From Haloplanus sp. CK5-1 (GTDB lineage Archaea > Halobacteriota > Halobacteria > Halobacteriales > Haloferacaceae): 64,000 bases of DNA. Under the pieces are notes generated by a model. It did no database searches. It was not told the origin of the DNA and saw only the letters and a program-made list of their open reading frames with translations. The stretch lies in assembly GCF_037201915.1 (NCBI RefSeq), contig NZ_CP147505.1, positions 806,001-870,000 on the forward strand. Direction: 5' to 3'. Positions 17,416 to 26,482 of this stretch are shown here, piece by piece (positions within the stretch are counted from its first letter, which is position 1; every line of letters starts with the position of its first letter). The position numbers and the translations under genes are program-made.

Positions 17416-18456
17416 ATGAGTCAACCACTACTCGAGGTCGACGACCTCACGATTCGGTACGAGACGGACGGTGGCGATCTCACGGCGGTGTCCGACGCCT
17501 CCTTCAGCATCGACGAAGGCGAGTTCTTCGGTCTCGCCGGCGAGTCCGGTTCCGGCAAGAGCACGACCGCGAAGGCGATCATCGGCGGGCTCGACGACAA
17601 CGGCCGGATCGACTCGGGCACCATCCGCTACCGCGGCGAGGAGATCCAAGACTTCTCCGAGGCGGAACTCAACCGGGAACTGCGCTGGAAGGAGGTCTCC
17701 TGGATCCCCCAGAGTTCGATGAACAGCCTCGACCCCCTCCAGCGCGTGAGCGAGCAGGCGATGGAGATCGGACAGGTCCACACCGACCTCTCGAACGAGG
17801 CGATCCGCGAGAAACTCAAGGAGATGTTCGACGTGGTCGGCCTCCAGCAGAGCCGGATCGACGACTACCCCCACCAGTTCTCCGGCGGGATGCAACAGCG
17901 GGCGATCATCGCACTGGCGCTGTTCTTGGAGCCAAGCCTCGTCATCGCCGACGAGCCGACGACCGCGCTCGACGTGATCATGCAGGATCAGATCTTCAAG
18001 TATCTCGACCGGATGAAGGCGGACGCCGAGACGAGCCTCCTCTTGATCACCCACGACATCAGCGTCATCTTCGAGTCGTGTGACAGCGTCGCCATCATGC
18101 ACGCCAGTCAGGTCGCCGAGCGCGGCACGACGGAGTCCGTCCACGACAACCCTCGGCATCCGTACGCGTTCCTGTTCAAGGAGGCGTTCCCGGACATCCG
18201 GGAACCGGACCGCGACCTGGAGGTGATCGAAGGCTACCCGCCCGAACTCACCGGCGAGGTGTCCAAGTGCAGTTTCGCCGACCGCTGTCCGTGGGCGGTC
18301 GAGGAGTGTCGCGAGAGCGCGCCGCCCCTCGAACCCGTCGGCGACGAGGACGCGACACACGCCGCGTCGTGTTTCCGGAGCGAGGAGGCGTACGACCTGT
18401 ACGAGCGACACGGGGCGGTCGACCCCGACGTCGCGGCCGACGGGGGTGAGGACTGA
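17416..18456 (+). CDS. Peptide-type ABC transporter ATPase (DppD family)
   Basis: A 346-residue ATPase. It has Walker A GESGSGKST near residue 40, the Q-loop SWIPQSSMNSLDPL, the signature FSGGMQQRAIIALAL and Walker B LVIADEPTTALDV, then H-loop LLITHDISVI. The C-terminal oligopeptide-transporter domain CSFADRCPWAVEECRES..ASCF is present, with the cysteines that in this family can hold an iron-sulfur cluster. The ATG at 17416 follows the permease stop after 1 nt. Confidence 0.92.
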   Translation: MSQPLLEVDDLTIRYETDGGDLTAVSDASFSIDEGEFFGLAGESGSGKSTTAKAIIGGLDDNGRIDSGTIRYRGEEIQDFSEAELNRELRWKEVSWIPQSSMNSLDPLQRVSEQAMEIGQVHTDLSNEAIREKLKEMFDVVGLQQSRIDDYPHQFSGGMQQRAIIALALFLEPSLVIADEPTTALDVIMQDQIFKYLDRMKADAETSLLLITHDISVIFESCDSVAIMHASQVAERGTTESVHDNPRHPYAFLFKEAFPDIREPDRDLEVIEGYPPELTGEVSKCSFADRCPWAVEECRESAPPLEPVGDEDATHAASCFRSEEAYDLYERHGAVDPDVAADGGED

Positions 18457-18457
18457 A

Positions 18458-19750
18458 ATGGCCGACGACGCGCCGCTCCTGGACATCCGCGACCTGGAGA
18501 AACACTTCGAGGAGAGCGCCAACGTCCTCGACATCCTCATGCGTCGGGACCCCTCGAAGATCCAGGCCGTCGACGGCGTCTCCTTCACCCTGGAACGGAA
18601 CGACTCCATCGCCGTCATCGGCGAGAGTGGCTGTGGGAAGACGACGCTGCTGTTGACGCTCATCGGTCTCCACGACATCACCGGCGGCGAGGTGATGTAC
18701 AAGGGGACGCCGATGACCGAGTTCGACGCCGACGACTGGAAGGACTACCGGAGCAACGTCCAGGTGATCTTCCAGGACCCGTTCAACTCGCTGGACCCGA
18801 AGATGACCGTCGAGGAGTCGCTGAAGGAACCGCTCCAGATTCACGACGTCGGGAACCGCGACGAGCGGATCCGCCAGGTGCTCGAGGACGTGGAACTCCG
18901 CCCGCCGGAGAAGTACCTGCGTCGCAAGCCGATGAACCTGAGCGGCGGCGAGAAACAGCGGGTCGCCATCGGCCGCGCGCTGGTGCTCGAACCCGACATC
19001 ATCCTCGCCGACGAACCGGTGTCGATGCTCGACGTGTCGACGCAGGCCTCGGTCCTCCGGATGCTGAAAGGCCTCATCGACGACTACGACGCCTCGATGA
19101 TCTACATCTCCCACGACCTCTCGACGGTGTCGTACATCTCGGAGGTGGTGAACGTGATGTACCTGGGTCGGATCGTCGAGTCGGCCCCGACCGAGAACAT
19201 CCTGGAGAACCCCAAGCATCCGTACAGCGAGGCGCTCGTCTCCGCCATCCCGGTCCCGGACCCCCACCACGACCGGTCCCGGACGGAGATGTCCGGCGCG
19301 CCGCGCGATCCGATCGACCTCGGCGAGGGCTGTCGGTTCCGGGATCGGTGTCCGAAGGTGATCCCGCCCGACGACATCGACGTGAATCAGGCGGCCTATC
19401 GGGAGGTGATGGCGTTCCGGGAGGCGCTGGAACGGGGCGACCTCCCGCTGGACCGCATCCGGAACGGACTCGACGCCTCGGACGAGGCGGCGTTCGCGGC
19501 CGCCATCCGCGACGAGTACTTCTCGGCGGAGTTGCGCGGCGAGAACGAGGCGACGGTCGAGGCCGCCCTCGACGACGTCGCCGGCGGCGACCTCGACGCG
19601 GCGGCGGACCGCCTCCGAACGCGGTTCGAGAGCGTCTGCGAGCAGACCCCACGCTCCATAGAGGACGAGACTGACTGGCACGTCGCCTGCCACCAGTACT
19701 ACGACCACGACCGGCGGACCACAGAGGATCATGCACCCACGACAGACTGA
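18458..19750 (+). CDS. Peptide-type ABC transporter ATPase (DppF family) with C-terminal insert
   Basis: The second ATPase, 430 residues. Walker A is GESGCGKTT, the Q-loop VIFQDPFNSLDPKMT, the signature LSGGEKQRVAIGRAL, and Walker B IILADEPVSMLDV. The Cys-rich tail is split: CRFRDRCPKVIPP is followed by about 90 acidic, Ala-rich residues before the closing FESVCEQ..HVACHQ, whereas the usual tail is short. This longer form makes it about 100 residues larger than DppF of bacteria. It starts 1 nt after the upstream ATPase and is followed by a 138-bp gap without a gene. Confidence 0.9.
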   Translation: MADDAPLLDIRDLEKHFEESANVLDILMRRDPSKIQAVDGVSFTLERNDSIAVIGESGCGKTTLLLTLIGLHDITGGEVMYKGTPMTEFDADDWKDYRSNVQVIFQDPFNSLDPKMTVEESLKEPLQIHDVGNRDERIRQVLEDVELRPPEKYLRRKPMNLSGGEKQRVAIGRALVLEPDIILADEPVSMLDVSTQASVLRMLKGLIDDYDASMIYISHDLSTVSYISEVVNVMYLGRIVESAPTENILENPKHPYSEALVSAIPVPDPHHDRSRTEMSGAPRDPIDLGEGCRFRDRCPKVIPPDDIDVNQAAYREVMAFREALERGDLPLDRIRNGLDASDEAAFAAAIRDEYFSAELRGENEATVEAALDDVAGGDLDAAADRLRTRFESVCEQTPRSIEDETDWHVACHQYYDHDRRTTEDHAPTTD

Positions 19751-19888
19751 GTCCCGACGCCGACGGCTCGGGTCCCGTCCCGGACACGGGGCACGGACGG
19801 CGGTCGACGGACGCCGTGACGGACAGGTACGGAGCGCGACGACCACGGCCGGGGACGGCCGTCAGTTCGGCCGGGAGGTGAGTCGCCC

Positions 19889-20872
19889 GTGTCGTCGATG
19901 AAGCGGTACGTCGTCGTCCGAGGCCTCCAGACCGTCTTCACGCTGTGGCTGGTCCTGACGGCGCTGTTCGTCATGTTCCGGTCGATGCCGGGCGACTTCA
20001 CCTCGCAGATGGCCGTCTCCGGGGCCAGTCAGGAGTCCCTCGCCGCGCTCCGCGCACAGTGGGGACTCGACGAACCCCTCTACGTCCAGTACTGGCGGTA
20101 CATCACGAACCTCGCGCAGGGCAACCTCGGCGAGTCGCCGGTCTACCGCGTCCCCGTCTGGGAGTTCGTGAAGATGCGCATCTTCAACACGTTCATCCTC
20201 GTCGCGCCGGCGATGACGTTCACGTACATCCTGGGCGCGCTGATCGGCACTATCGCGGGGAGCAAGCGGGGAAGCCGCCTCGAGAAACTGGGCCTGATCC
20301 CCGTCATCGGCGCTGGCTCCTTCCCCGCCTTCTTCATCTCCATCGTCTTGGTCGTCGTGTTCGCCAGTTGGCTCAACATCTTCCCGACCTCGGGGATGCT
20401 GTCGGCCGGCGGGAGCGAGGCCGGGACGTGGTGGGGACCGTACGTCACGCCCGACTTCGGCATCCACTACGTCCTCCCCTTCGTCGCCGTCGTCTGTCGG
20501 TACCTGTTCATCCCCTCGCTGATCATGCGGACCAGCGTCGTCGAGGTGATGGGCCAGGACCACACCGAGTACCACCGTCTGACCGGCCTGCCGGTCGGCA
20601 AGCGCCTCCGTCACGTCGCCAAACACGCCAGCCTCCCGGTGATCACCATCTACCCCGTCTCGCTCGCGCGCGCGCTCGGCGGTCTCGTGTTGATCGAAAC
20701 CGTGTTCAACTGGCCGGGCATCGGCTTCACGCTCGTCGAGGCGGTACTGGGTCGGGACTACCCCGTCGTCCAGTTCGTCTTCTTCCTCGTCGCCGCGTTC
20801 GTCATCATCTCGAATTTCTTGATCGACCTGTTATACGGAGTTATTGACCCGAGAATACGGGTCGAAGACTGA
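19889..20872 (+). CDS. Peptide-type ABC transporter permease (DppB family)
   Basis: A 327-residue permease from GTG 19889; ATG 19898 is also possible. The N-terminal YVVVRGLQTVFTLWLVLTALFVMFRSMPGD is the DppB-type first helix with the RxxPGDP-like end, followed by LRAQWGLDEPLYVQYWRYITNLAQGNLG. The coupling loop is YHRLTGLPVGKRLRHVAKHASLPV, and ETVFNWPGIGFTLVEAVLGRDYPVVQ is the conserved C-terminal region. It pairs with the permease at 16461. The solute-binding protein gene follows after 99 bp with its own AT-rich promoter. Confidence 0.92.
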   Translation: MSSMKRYVVVRGLQTVFTLWLVLTALFVMFRSMPGDFTSQMAVSGASQESLAALRAQWGLDEPLYVQYWRYITNLAQGNLGESPVYRVPVWEFVKMRIFNTFILVAPAMTFTYILGALIGTIAGSKRGSRLEKLGLIPVIGAGSFPAFFISIVLVVVFASWLNIFPTSGMLSAGGSEAGTWWGPYVTPDFGIHYVLPFVAVVCRYLFIPSLIMRTSVVEVMGQDHTEYHRLTGLPVGKRLRHVAKHASLPVITIYPVSLARALGGLVLIETVFNWPGIGFTLVEAVLGRDYPVVQFVFFLVAAFVIISNFLIDLLYGVIDPRIRVED

Positions 20873-20971
20873 TATAGTAACAAATATTTAGTTTTCCACG
20901 GATTATAATTCGTTATCTGTCCATTCTACTCGGCGACAGTTTTATGTTCGTCGGCTTTAGTTCTCTGGTGT

Positions 20972-22765
20972 ATGTCAGCAAATGACGGAGCCAGTGGCGG
21001 TGTCGACCGTCGCTCGGTGCTGAAAGCGATCGGTGTAGCGGGCGCGACGGGCCTCGCCGGTTGTGGCGGCGGTGGCGGTGGCGGCGGTGGCGGTGACCTC
21101 GGGGAGCGGGTGTCGACGCTCCAGATGGAGTACTGGTCGGACTACGGCGGCTTCACGACCACACAGGAGCAGATGGCCCCGATCATCTCGGACGGGGTCG
21201 AAGAGATCGGCGTCGGCATGGAAGTCGTCCCGGTGAGCATCACCACGCAACTCTCCCAGATGGCCAACGACACGAACCGGGAGAACAACATCTCCTTCAC
21301 GTGGTGGGTGCCGGCGGCCGACCGCCTCGACCCGCAGGAACTGCTGAACAACATGCGCCTCGACTGGGCGGGCGCGAACGGGAAGAGCAACTACTCGAAC
21401 TACGCGGACTGCGAGTACACGCGGCTGCTCCTCGAACAGACGACCGCGGAGTCCCAGGAGGCACGCGAGGAGGGGATCCACGAGACCATCGCACGGATGG
21501 CCGAGGACTGCGCCATCGGCAACCTCGCGCCGGTCGCCAACATCGGCGCGTACCGGACGGACATGGTCGACATGGGCGGCATCGGCAACGGCGGGATCGC
21601 CCGCTCGAACGCCGAGTGGGCGTTCAAGTCCAGCACCACGAGCGGCGACGACATGATCGTGGCGATCAACCCCATCGCCACGGAGACGTCGAACTGGCTG
21701 ACCCACTCCGCCTCGATGCCGGAGGCGATGTGGCAGCACATGATCAACTCGCCGATCCACAAGTACAACGAGAACTTCGAGTTGACGGAACTGCTCGGCT
21801 CGGTCGAGGTCGTCAACTCCCAGGAGATATTGGTCGAACTGTTCGACGACGCTCAGTTCTCCAACGACGACCCCGTGACCTCCGAGGACGTGAAGTTCAC
21901 GTTCGAGCAGATCAAACGCGGCGGCGAGGCCGGCGCGTACCCCGGTGCCGCGCCAGTTCCCTACGACAGCATCGAGACGCCGGACGAGAAGACGGTCCGG
22001 TTTAAATTCACGGAGCCGTACATCCCCTTCGCTCGCACGACGCTGATGCGGTGGGGGATCCTCCACAAGGATTCCTTCGAGGAGGCCGGCGCGGTCGAGA
22101 ACCCCGGCGGCGCGCAGTTCGAGACGCCCATCGTCTCCTCGGGCCCGCTCGAGGTGACCGAACTCCAGCGCGGCCAGCGCGTCGTCACCGAACCCCACGA
22201 CGGCCACCCCACCTACGAGGCCAGTCAGCCCGTCGTCTTCGAGGCCTACCGCAACGAGGAGACGATGATCAACGCCCTCCAGGCCGGCGAGTGTATGATC
22301 ACGCCGGAGATCTCGCCGCCGAGCGCCCAGCGCGTCAACAACCAGTTCGAGAACGCCGAGGCGGAGTTCGCGGCGACGCACACGGCGTACAACCTGCAGT
22401 ACGTCTGTCACACCGCGCCGTGCAAGTTCACGGAGTTCCGGAAGGCGGTCGCGGCGACGGTCAACCGCCAGAAGATGATCGACGTGGCGCTGGCCGGACG
22501 GGTCGACCCCGAGATGTACCCCACGTACATCTCCCAGAACCACCCGATGTTCCCGCCGGAGGACATGCTCTACAAGCAGGCCGAGGACCCGACCGGCAAC
22601 CCCGACATGGCCCGGCAGATGCTCGAAGAGGAGGGCTGGGGTTGGGACAACAACGACAACCTCCACTACCCGCCGGACGCGGACCTCGACCCCCTGTGGC
22701 CCCAGGGCGAGGTGCCGTCCGCCGAGCAGTTCCCCTGCATCGAGGAACTGGGTCTCGACCCGTAG
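20972..22765 (+). CDS. Tat-exported lipoprotein, peptide-type solute-binding protein with apparently permuted domains
   Basis: A 597-residue binding lipoprotein. The signal DRRSVLKAIGVAGATGLAGC has a twin arginine and a lipobox cysteine near residue 31, then a glycine run. The order of the SBP_bac_5 parts is unusual. Residues about 45-205 (EIGVGMEVVPVSITTQLSQM, NYSNYADCEYTRLLLEQTTA, LAPVANIGAYRT) resemble the normal C-terminal part. Residues about 225-590 (MIVAINPIATETSNW, LFDDAQFSNDDPVTSEDV, FREAV-like FRKAVAATVNRQKMIDVALAG, MARQMLEEEGW) resemble the normal N-terminal and middle parts. It is made from its own promoter after the permease gene; ligand unknown. Confidence 0.88.
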   Translation: MSANDGASGGVDRRSVLKAIGVAGATGLAGCGGGGGGGGGGDLGERVSTLQMEYWSDYGGFTTTQEQMAPIISDGVEEIGVGMEVVPVSITTQLSQMANDTNRENNISFTWWVPAADRLDPQELLNNMRLDWAGANGKSNYSNYADCEYTRLLLEQTTAESQEAREEGIHETIARMAEDCAIGNLAPVANIGAYRTDMVDMGGIGNGGIARSNAEWAFKSSTTSGDDMIVAINPIATETSNWLTHSASMPEAMWQHMINSPIHKYNENFELTELLGSVEVVNSQEILVELFDDAQFSNDDPVTSEDVKFTFEQIKRGGEAGAYPGAAPVPYDSIETPDEKTVRFKFTEPYIPFARTTLMRWGILHKDSFEEAGAVENPGGAQFETPIVSSGPLEVTELQRGQRVVTEPHDGHPTYEASQPVVFEAYRNEETMINALQAGECMITPEISPPSAQRVNNQFENAEAEFAATHTAYNLQYVCHTAPCKFTEFRKAVAATVNRQKMIDVALAGRVDPEMYPTYISQNHPMFPPEDMLYKQAEDPTGNPDMARQMLEEEGWGWDNNDNLHYPPDADLDPLWPQGEVPSAEQFPCIEELGLDP

Positions 22766-22780
22766 TCTCCCCCGAGCCAG

Positions 22781-22786
22781 TTTTTT
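22781..22786 (+). terminator. Oligo-T terminator after the binding-protein gene
   Basis: A run of six T residues 16 nt after the stop of the binding-protein gene and before the amidase. Archaeal termination commonly needs only such a T-run. It probably limits read-through into the amidase gene. Confidence 0.5.
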
Positions 22787-22839
22787 CGGCGACGCGACGA
22801 CTGCGCCAGCCTGAAGAGCCCTGGCCGTGAGAGGGGGCT

Positions 22840-24345
22840 ATGCGACACCTCACCGAGGCAGAACTGATCGCACTCGGCGAGCGGTTCGGGATCGACGTCG
22901 ACGACGCCAGAGCGGCGGCGCTCACCGAGACGGTCAACGCGATGCTCGACGACCTCGACGCACTCGACGACCTCGCCATCGTCGACGACGCGCCGTCGCC
23001 GACGGGTGCGCCGGCCGGCGAGCGCACCTGGGCCGACCCCGCCGAGGACCCCCACGGTGCCGTCGCCGTCGACTGTACGGTCCCCCCGTCGGCCGACGGC
23101 CACCTCGACGGCGTCGACGTCGGCATCAAGGACGTCGTCGCCGTCGCCGGCGTCCCGATGCGGTGTGGTTCGGCGACCATGCGCGGGTTCGTCCCGGCGC
23201 GGGACGCGACGGTCGTCGACCGCCTCCGGGCGGCGGGGGCGACGGTCACCGCCAAGACGGCCTGCGACGAGTTCGCCGGGAGCGCCCGCGGGACGACCGG
23301 CCACGGCGCGCCGATCACCAACCCCCACGACGACGGCCGGACCGCCGGTGGCTCCTCCGGCGGCAGCGCGGCGGCGGTGGCGGCCGACCGCGTCGACGCC
23401 GCCCTCGGCACCGACACCGGCGGCTCCGTCCGCATCCCCGCCTCGTTCTGTGGCGTCGTCGGCTACAAGCCCACTTACGGACTGGTACCGCTCACCGGCG
23501 TCGTCGAGAACACGTACACGCAGGACCACGTCGGGACGTTCACCGACACTGTCGCGGACGCCGCGGCGCTCCTCGAAGCGATGGCGGGTCCCGACGACGC
23601 CGACCCCGCGAGCCTGGCCGCGGCCGGCCGGAGTTCGTACCGCGCCGGCGGCTACCGGGACGCCGTCGACGCCCCGCCCGCCCCCGAAGACCTCCGGATC
23701 GGCCTCCTCGACGAGGGACTTGGCGACGGTGTCGCCGACCGGGTCGTCGACGCCACGGCGGCCGCCGCCGACCGTCTCGACGACGCGGGCGCGGCCGTCC
23801 GGTCGGTGTCGGTCGAGTCGTTCCACGCCGGCCGCCCGATCAAGAACGCGCTGAGTTTCGTCGAACTCGCGACCCACTGGCGCGACGGGGCCGCGCCGTA
23901 CCGCCGTGGCGGCGTCGACGAGACGCTCCAGACCGGGTTCGCGCGGGCACGCGCCGCCGCCAGCGGCGAACTGAGCGACTTCTACACGAGCAAACTGCTC
24001 GCGGGGGCCCAGGTCGTCGACGCCCACGACGGCCGGCCGTACGTCCGCGCACAGGCCGCCCGCGAGCGACTCCGCGAGGCGTTCGGGTCGGCGCTCGACG
24101 GCGTCGACGCCCTCCTCCTGCCGACGATGCCCGACGTCGCACCACCGATCGACGACGTCGCCGACTGGGAGTACGACTACGCGCGAAACACGCGCGCGGC
24201 GAACGTGACTCGCCTGCCCGCGGTGACCCTCCCCAACGGGACGGCGGACGGTCTCCCCGTGGGCCTCCAACTGATGGGTGCCGGCTTCGACGACGCGCAC
24301 CTCCTCGCGACCGCCGACCGGGTCGCGTCGACGCTCGGCGACTGA
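22840..24345 (+). CDS. Amidase-signature hydrolase
   Basis: A 501-residue member of the amidase signature family with the Ser-cisSer-Lys catalytic set: lysine in VGIKDVVAVAG, cis-serine and glycine-rich loop in GGSSGGSAAAVAAD, and the nucleophile region DTGGSVRIPASFCGVVGYKPTYG. The ending VTLPNGTADGLPVGLQLMG is also typical. GatA is an alternative in this superfamily, but the sequence starts without a GatA-like context and stands beside a transporter, a thioredoxin-like protein and a carbamoylase. A role in cleaving imported amides is inferred. Confidence 0.87.
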   Translation: MRHLTEAELIALGERFGIDVDDARAAALTETVNAMLDDLDALDDLAIVDDAPSPTGAPAGERTWADPAEDPHGAVAVDCTVPPSADGHLDGVDVGIKDVVAVAGVPMRCGSATMRGFVPARDATVVDRLRAAGATVTAKTACDEFAGSARGTTGHGAPITNPHDDGRTAGGSSGGSAAAVAADRVDAALGTDTGGSVRIPASFCGVVGYKPTYGLVPLTGVVENTYTQDHVGTFTDTVADAAALLEAMAGPDDADPASLAAAGRSSYRAGGYRDAVDAPPAPEDLRIGLLDEGLGDGVADRVVDATAAAADRLDDAGAAVRSVSVESFHAGRPIKNALSFVELATHWRDGAAPYRRGGVDETLQTGFARARAAASGELSDFYTSKLLAGAQVVDAHDGRPYVRAQAARERLREAFGSALDGVDALLLPTMPDVAPPIDDVADWEYDYARNTRAANVTRLPAVTLPNGTADGLPVGLQLMGAGFDDAHLLATADRVASTLGD

Positions 24346-24386
24346 ACGGGCGCACGCTTTATCACTCCGAAGCGGAAGGTGATGGT

Positions 24387-25082
24387 ATGTCAGCTACCGA
24401 CGCGGTCGAGCGACTCGTCGAACGCGACGTATTCCGGACCGACGGCGCGGACGAACTGCAGGTCGCGGACCCGTTCCGGGAGACCGTCGAGGCACACCGG
24501 GCGACGCTCTCCGATCACGACTCGGCCGACCGGCCGGAGGCCGTCGGCGACCTGTTGGGCGACCCCGAGACGGCGAGTGCCCTGGCGGCCGCCGAGGTGT
24601 CGGACCCCGACTTCCTGGCGCGCTACGTCGCCCTCCGGGAGCGGGACGACGACCTCTCGGCGACGCAGGCCTCGACCCTCGCCGTCGTCCTCGGACAGTT
24701 CGAGACCGGCCGCCCGCGGGACGAGAGCGCACCCGAGGCGTTCCTGTCGGTCGACGGCGAGGACCTCCTGCGCCTCGTCGCGCTCCACGACCGGTGTGTC
24801 GTCTACGCGTGGCGCGAGGACTGCCCGCCCTGCGAGACGATCAAGGCGGACTTCGACGAGTTGTTCGCCGACGGGCCGCCGGGCGACGTCCTCCCACTCG
24901 CGGTGTACGGCCCGGACTGTCCGCAACTGCTTGACCGGGAGTTCGACGTGAGCGTCGCGCCGACCCTCCTCTTTACGCTCCACGGCGACGTCGACTCCCG
25001 GTACGTCGGCGCGCCGACGACGGAGGGGCTCCGGGCGGAGATACAGACGCTCCGGGAGCGTACGCTGCCGTCGGCGGAGTGA
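24387..25082 (+). CDS. Thioredoxin-domain protein with N-terminal extension
   Basis: A 231-residue protein. The last 100 residues form a thioredoxin-like domain: VVYAWREDCPPCETIKADFDELF holds a CPPC redox pair, and VSVAPTLLFTLHGDVDSRYVG gives the cis-proline region. The first 125 residues are acidic and helical with no family that I recognise. A TTTAT box lies about 28 nt before the ATG, so the message is probably leaderless. It lies between the amidase and the carbamoylase genes and may serve their redox state, but that is only context. Confidence 0.8.
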   Translation: MSATDAVERLVERDVFRTDGADELQVADPFRETVEAHRATLSDHDSADRPEAVGDLLGDPETASALAAAEVSDPDFLARYVALRERDDDLSATQASTLAVVLGQFETGRPRDESAPEAFLSVDGEDLLRLVALHDRCVVYAWREDCPPCETIKADFDELFADGPPGDVLPLAVYGPDCPQLLDREFDVSVAPTLLFTLHGDVDSRYVGAPTTEGLRAEIQTLRERTLPSAE

Positions 25083-25132
25083 CCGTCGTCCCCATCGCGG
25101 AGATTTAAGCCCCCGACGGCCGTGGGTCGGTC

Positions 25133-26371
25133 ATGCGCGTCGATATCGACCGCGACCGACTCGTGGACACGATGCAAGAGCAGGCGGACATCGGTGGCAC
25201 CGAGGGTGGCGGCCTCCACCGTCTCGCGCTCTCCGACGCCGACGCCGAGGCCCGCGACTGGTTCGTCGACCGCGCGAGCGACGCGGGCCTCGAGGTCCGC
25301 GTCGACGCCTTCGGAAACACCTTCGCTCGCCGGGCGGGGGCCGACCCCGACGCCGCCCCGGTGCTCGTCGGGTCCCACCTCGACTCCCAACCCTACGGCG
25401 GCATCTACGACGGTGCGCTCGGCGTCGTCGCCGGACTGGAGTTCGTCCGGACGCTGAACGACCGGGAGATCGAGACCTGCCGCCCGGTCGAGGTGGTCAA
25501 CTGGACCAACGAGGAGGGATCGCGCTTCCAGCCGGCGATGCAGGGCAGCGGCGTCTGGGCCGGCGCACACGACATCGACGAGGAGTACGAGAAGACCGAC
25601 GCCGACAGAACTCGACTCCTCGACGAACTCGAACGGATCGGTTACCGCGGCGACGAACCCGCGGAGCCACGCGAACCCTACCACGCGTACCTCGAACTCC
25701 ACCCCGAGCAGGGGCCGTATCTGGAGGAGACGGGCGCGGACGTGGGCATCGTCACCGGCATCGTCGGGCTTCGGTGGGCGGAGGTCACGCTCCACGGGCA
25801 GGCCAACCACACCGGGACGACGCCGATGGACTACCGGGAGGACGCCCTCGTCGCGGCCGCGGACGTCGTGACCGCGATCCGGCGGCTCCCGGGGACGCTC
25901 GGGGAGCGAACCGTCGCGACGGTCGGGTCGCTGAACGTCCAGCCCGACTCGGTCAACATCGTCCCCGAGACGGTGACGTTCACGACGGACATCCGCGACC
26001 CCGACGAGGCCGTCCTCGATACGGGCGTCACGCGGATGGAGGCGGAGGTGGCCGCCGCCGCCGACCGCGAGGGCGTCGAATACGACATCGAACACACGAT
26101 GGCATCCCCGGCGGTCGACTTCCCGGACCGGCCGGTCGAGGCCGTCGCCGACGCCGTCGACGCCCTCGACTACGACGGCCGCCGGATGGTGAGCGGCGCG
26201 GGCCACGACGCCACGCACACGGCGTCGGTCTGTGACACCGCGATGGTCTTCTCCGTCAGCGAGGACGGCAAGAGCCACACCGAAGACGAGTTCACGAGTT
26301 GGCCGGACTGCTACCGGTCGGCGAACGTCCTGGCGAACGCGGCGCTGGACCTCGCCGGACGTGTCGACTGA
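25133..26371 (+). CDS. M20-family N-carbamoyl-L-amino acid hydrolase/ureidohydrolase (HyuC/AllC-like)
   Basis: A 412-residue binuclear metallohydrolase. Metal ligands and family motifs are VGSHLDSQPYGGIYDGALGVV, VVNWTNEEGSRFQPAMQGSGV, the stretch LELHPEQGPYLE, GQANHTGTTPMDYREDAL (dimer-interface substrate site) and GAGHDATHTASV, ending GKSHTEDEFTSWPDC. This pattern is that of amidase/hydantoinase/carbamoylase enzymes rather than peptidases. Candidate substrates are N-carbamoyl amino acids, ureidoglycolate or allantoate. It closes the importer-amidase region and has a TTTAA box about 26 nt before its ATG. Confidence 0.88.
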   Translation: MRVDIDRDRLVDTMQEQADIGGTEGGGLHRLALSDADAEARDWFVDRASDAGLEVRVDAFGNTFARRAGADPDAAPVLVGSHLDSQPYGGIYDGALGVVAGLEFVRTLNDREIETCRPVEVVNWTNEEGSRFQPAMQGSGVWAGAHDIDEEYEKTDADRTRLLDELERIGYRGDEPAEPREPYHAYLELHPEQGPYLEETGADVGIVTGIVGLRWAEVTLHGQANHTGTTPMDYREDALVAAADVVTAIRRLPGTLGERTVATVGSLNVQPDSVNIVPETVTFTTDIRDPDEAVLDTGVTRMEAEVAAAADREGVEYDIEHTMASPAVDFPDRPVEAVADAVDALDYDGRRMVSGAGHDATHTASVCDTAMVFSVSEDGKSHTEDEFTSWPDCYRSANVLANAALDLAGRVD

Positions 26372-26482
26372 GCGGGGTGAGCGTCGTTCGGGTCGGCGAC
26401 GCGACCGATCGGACTGACCCGATCGGCGATCCATCCGCCCGGCCGACCGGGCGGAGCGGTCGGTGGTCGGCGGCGACCCCGA

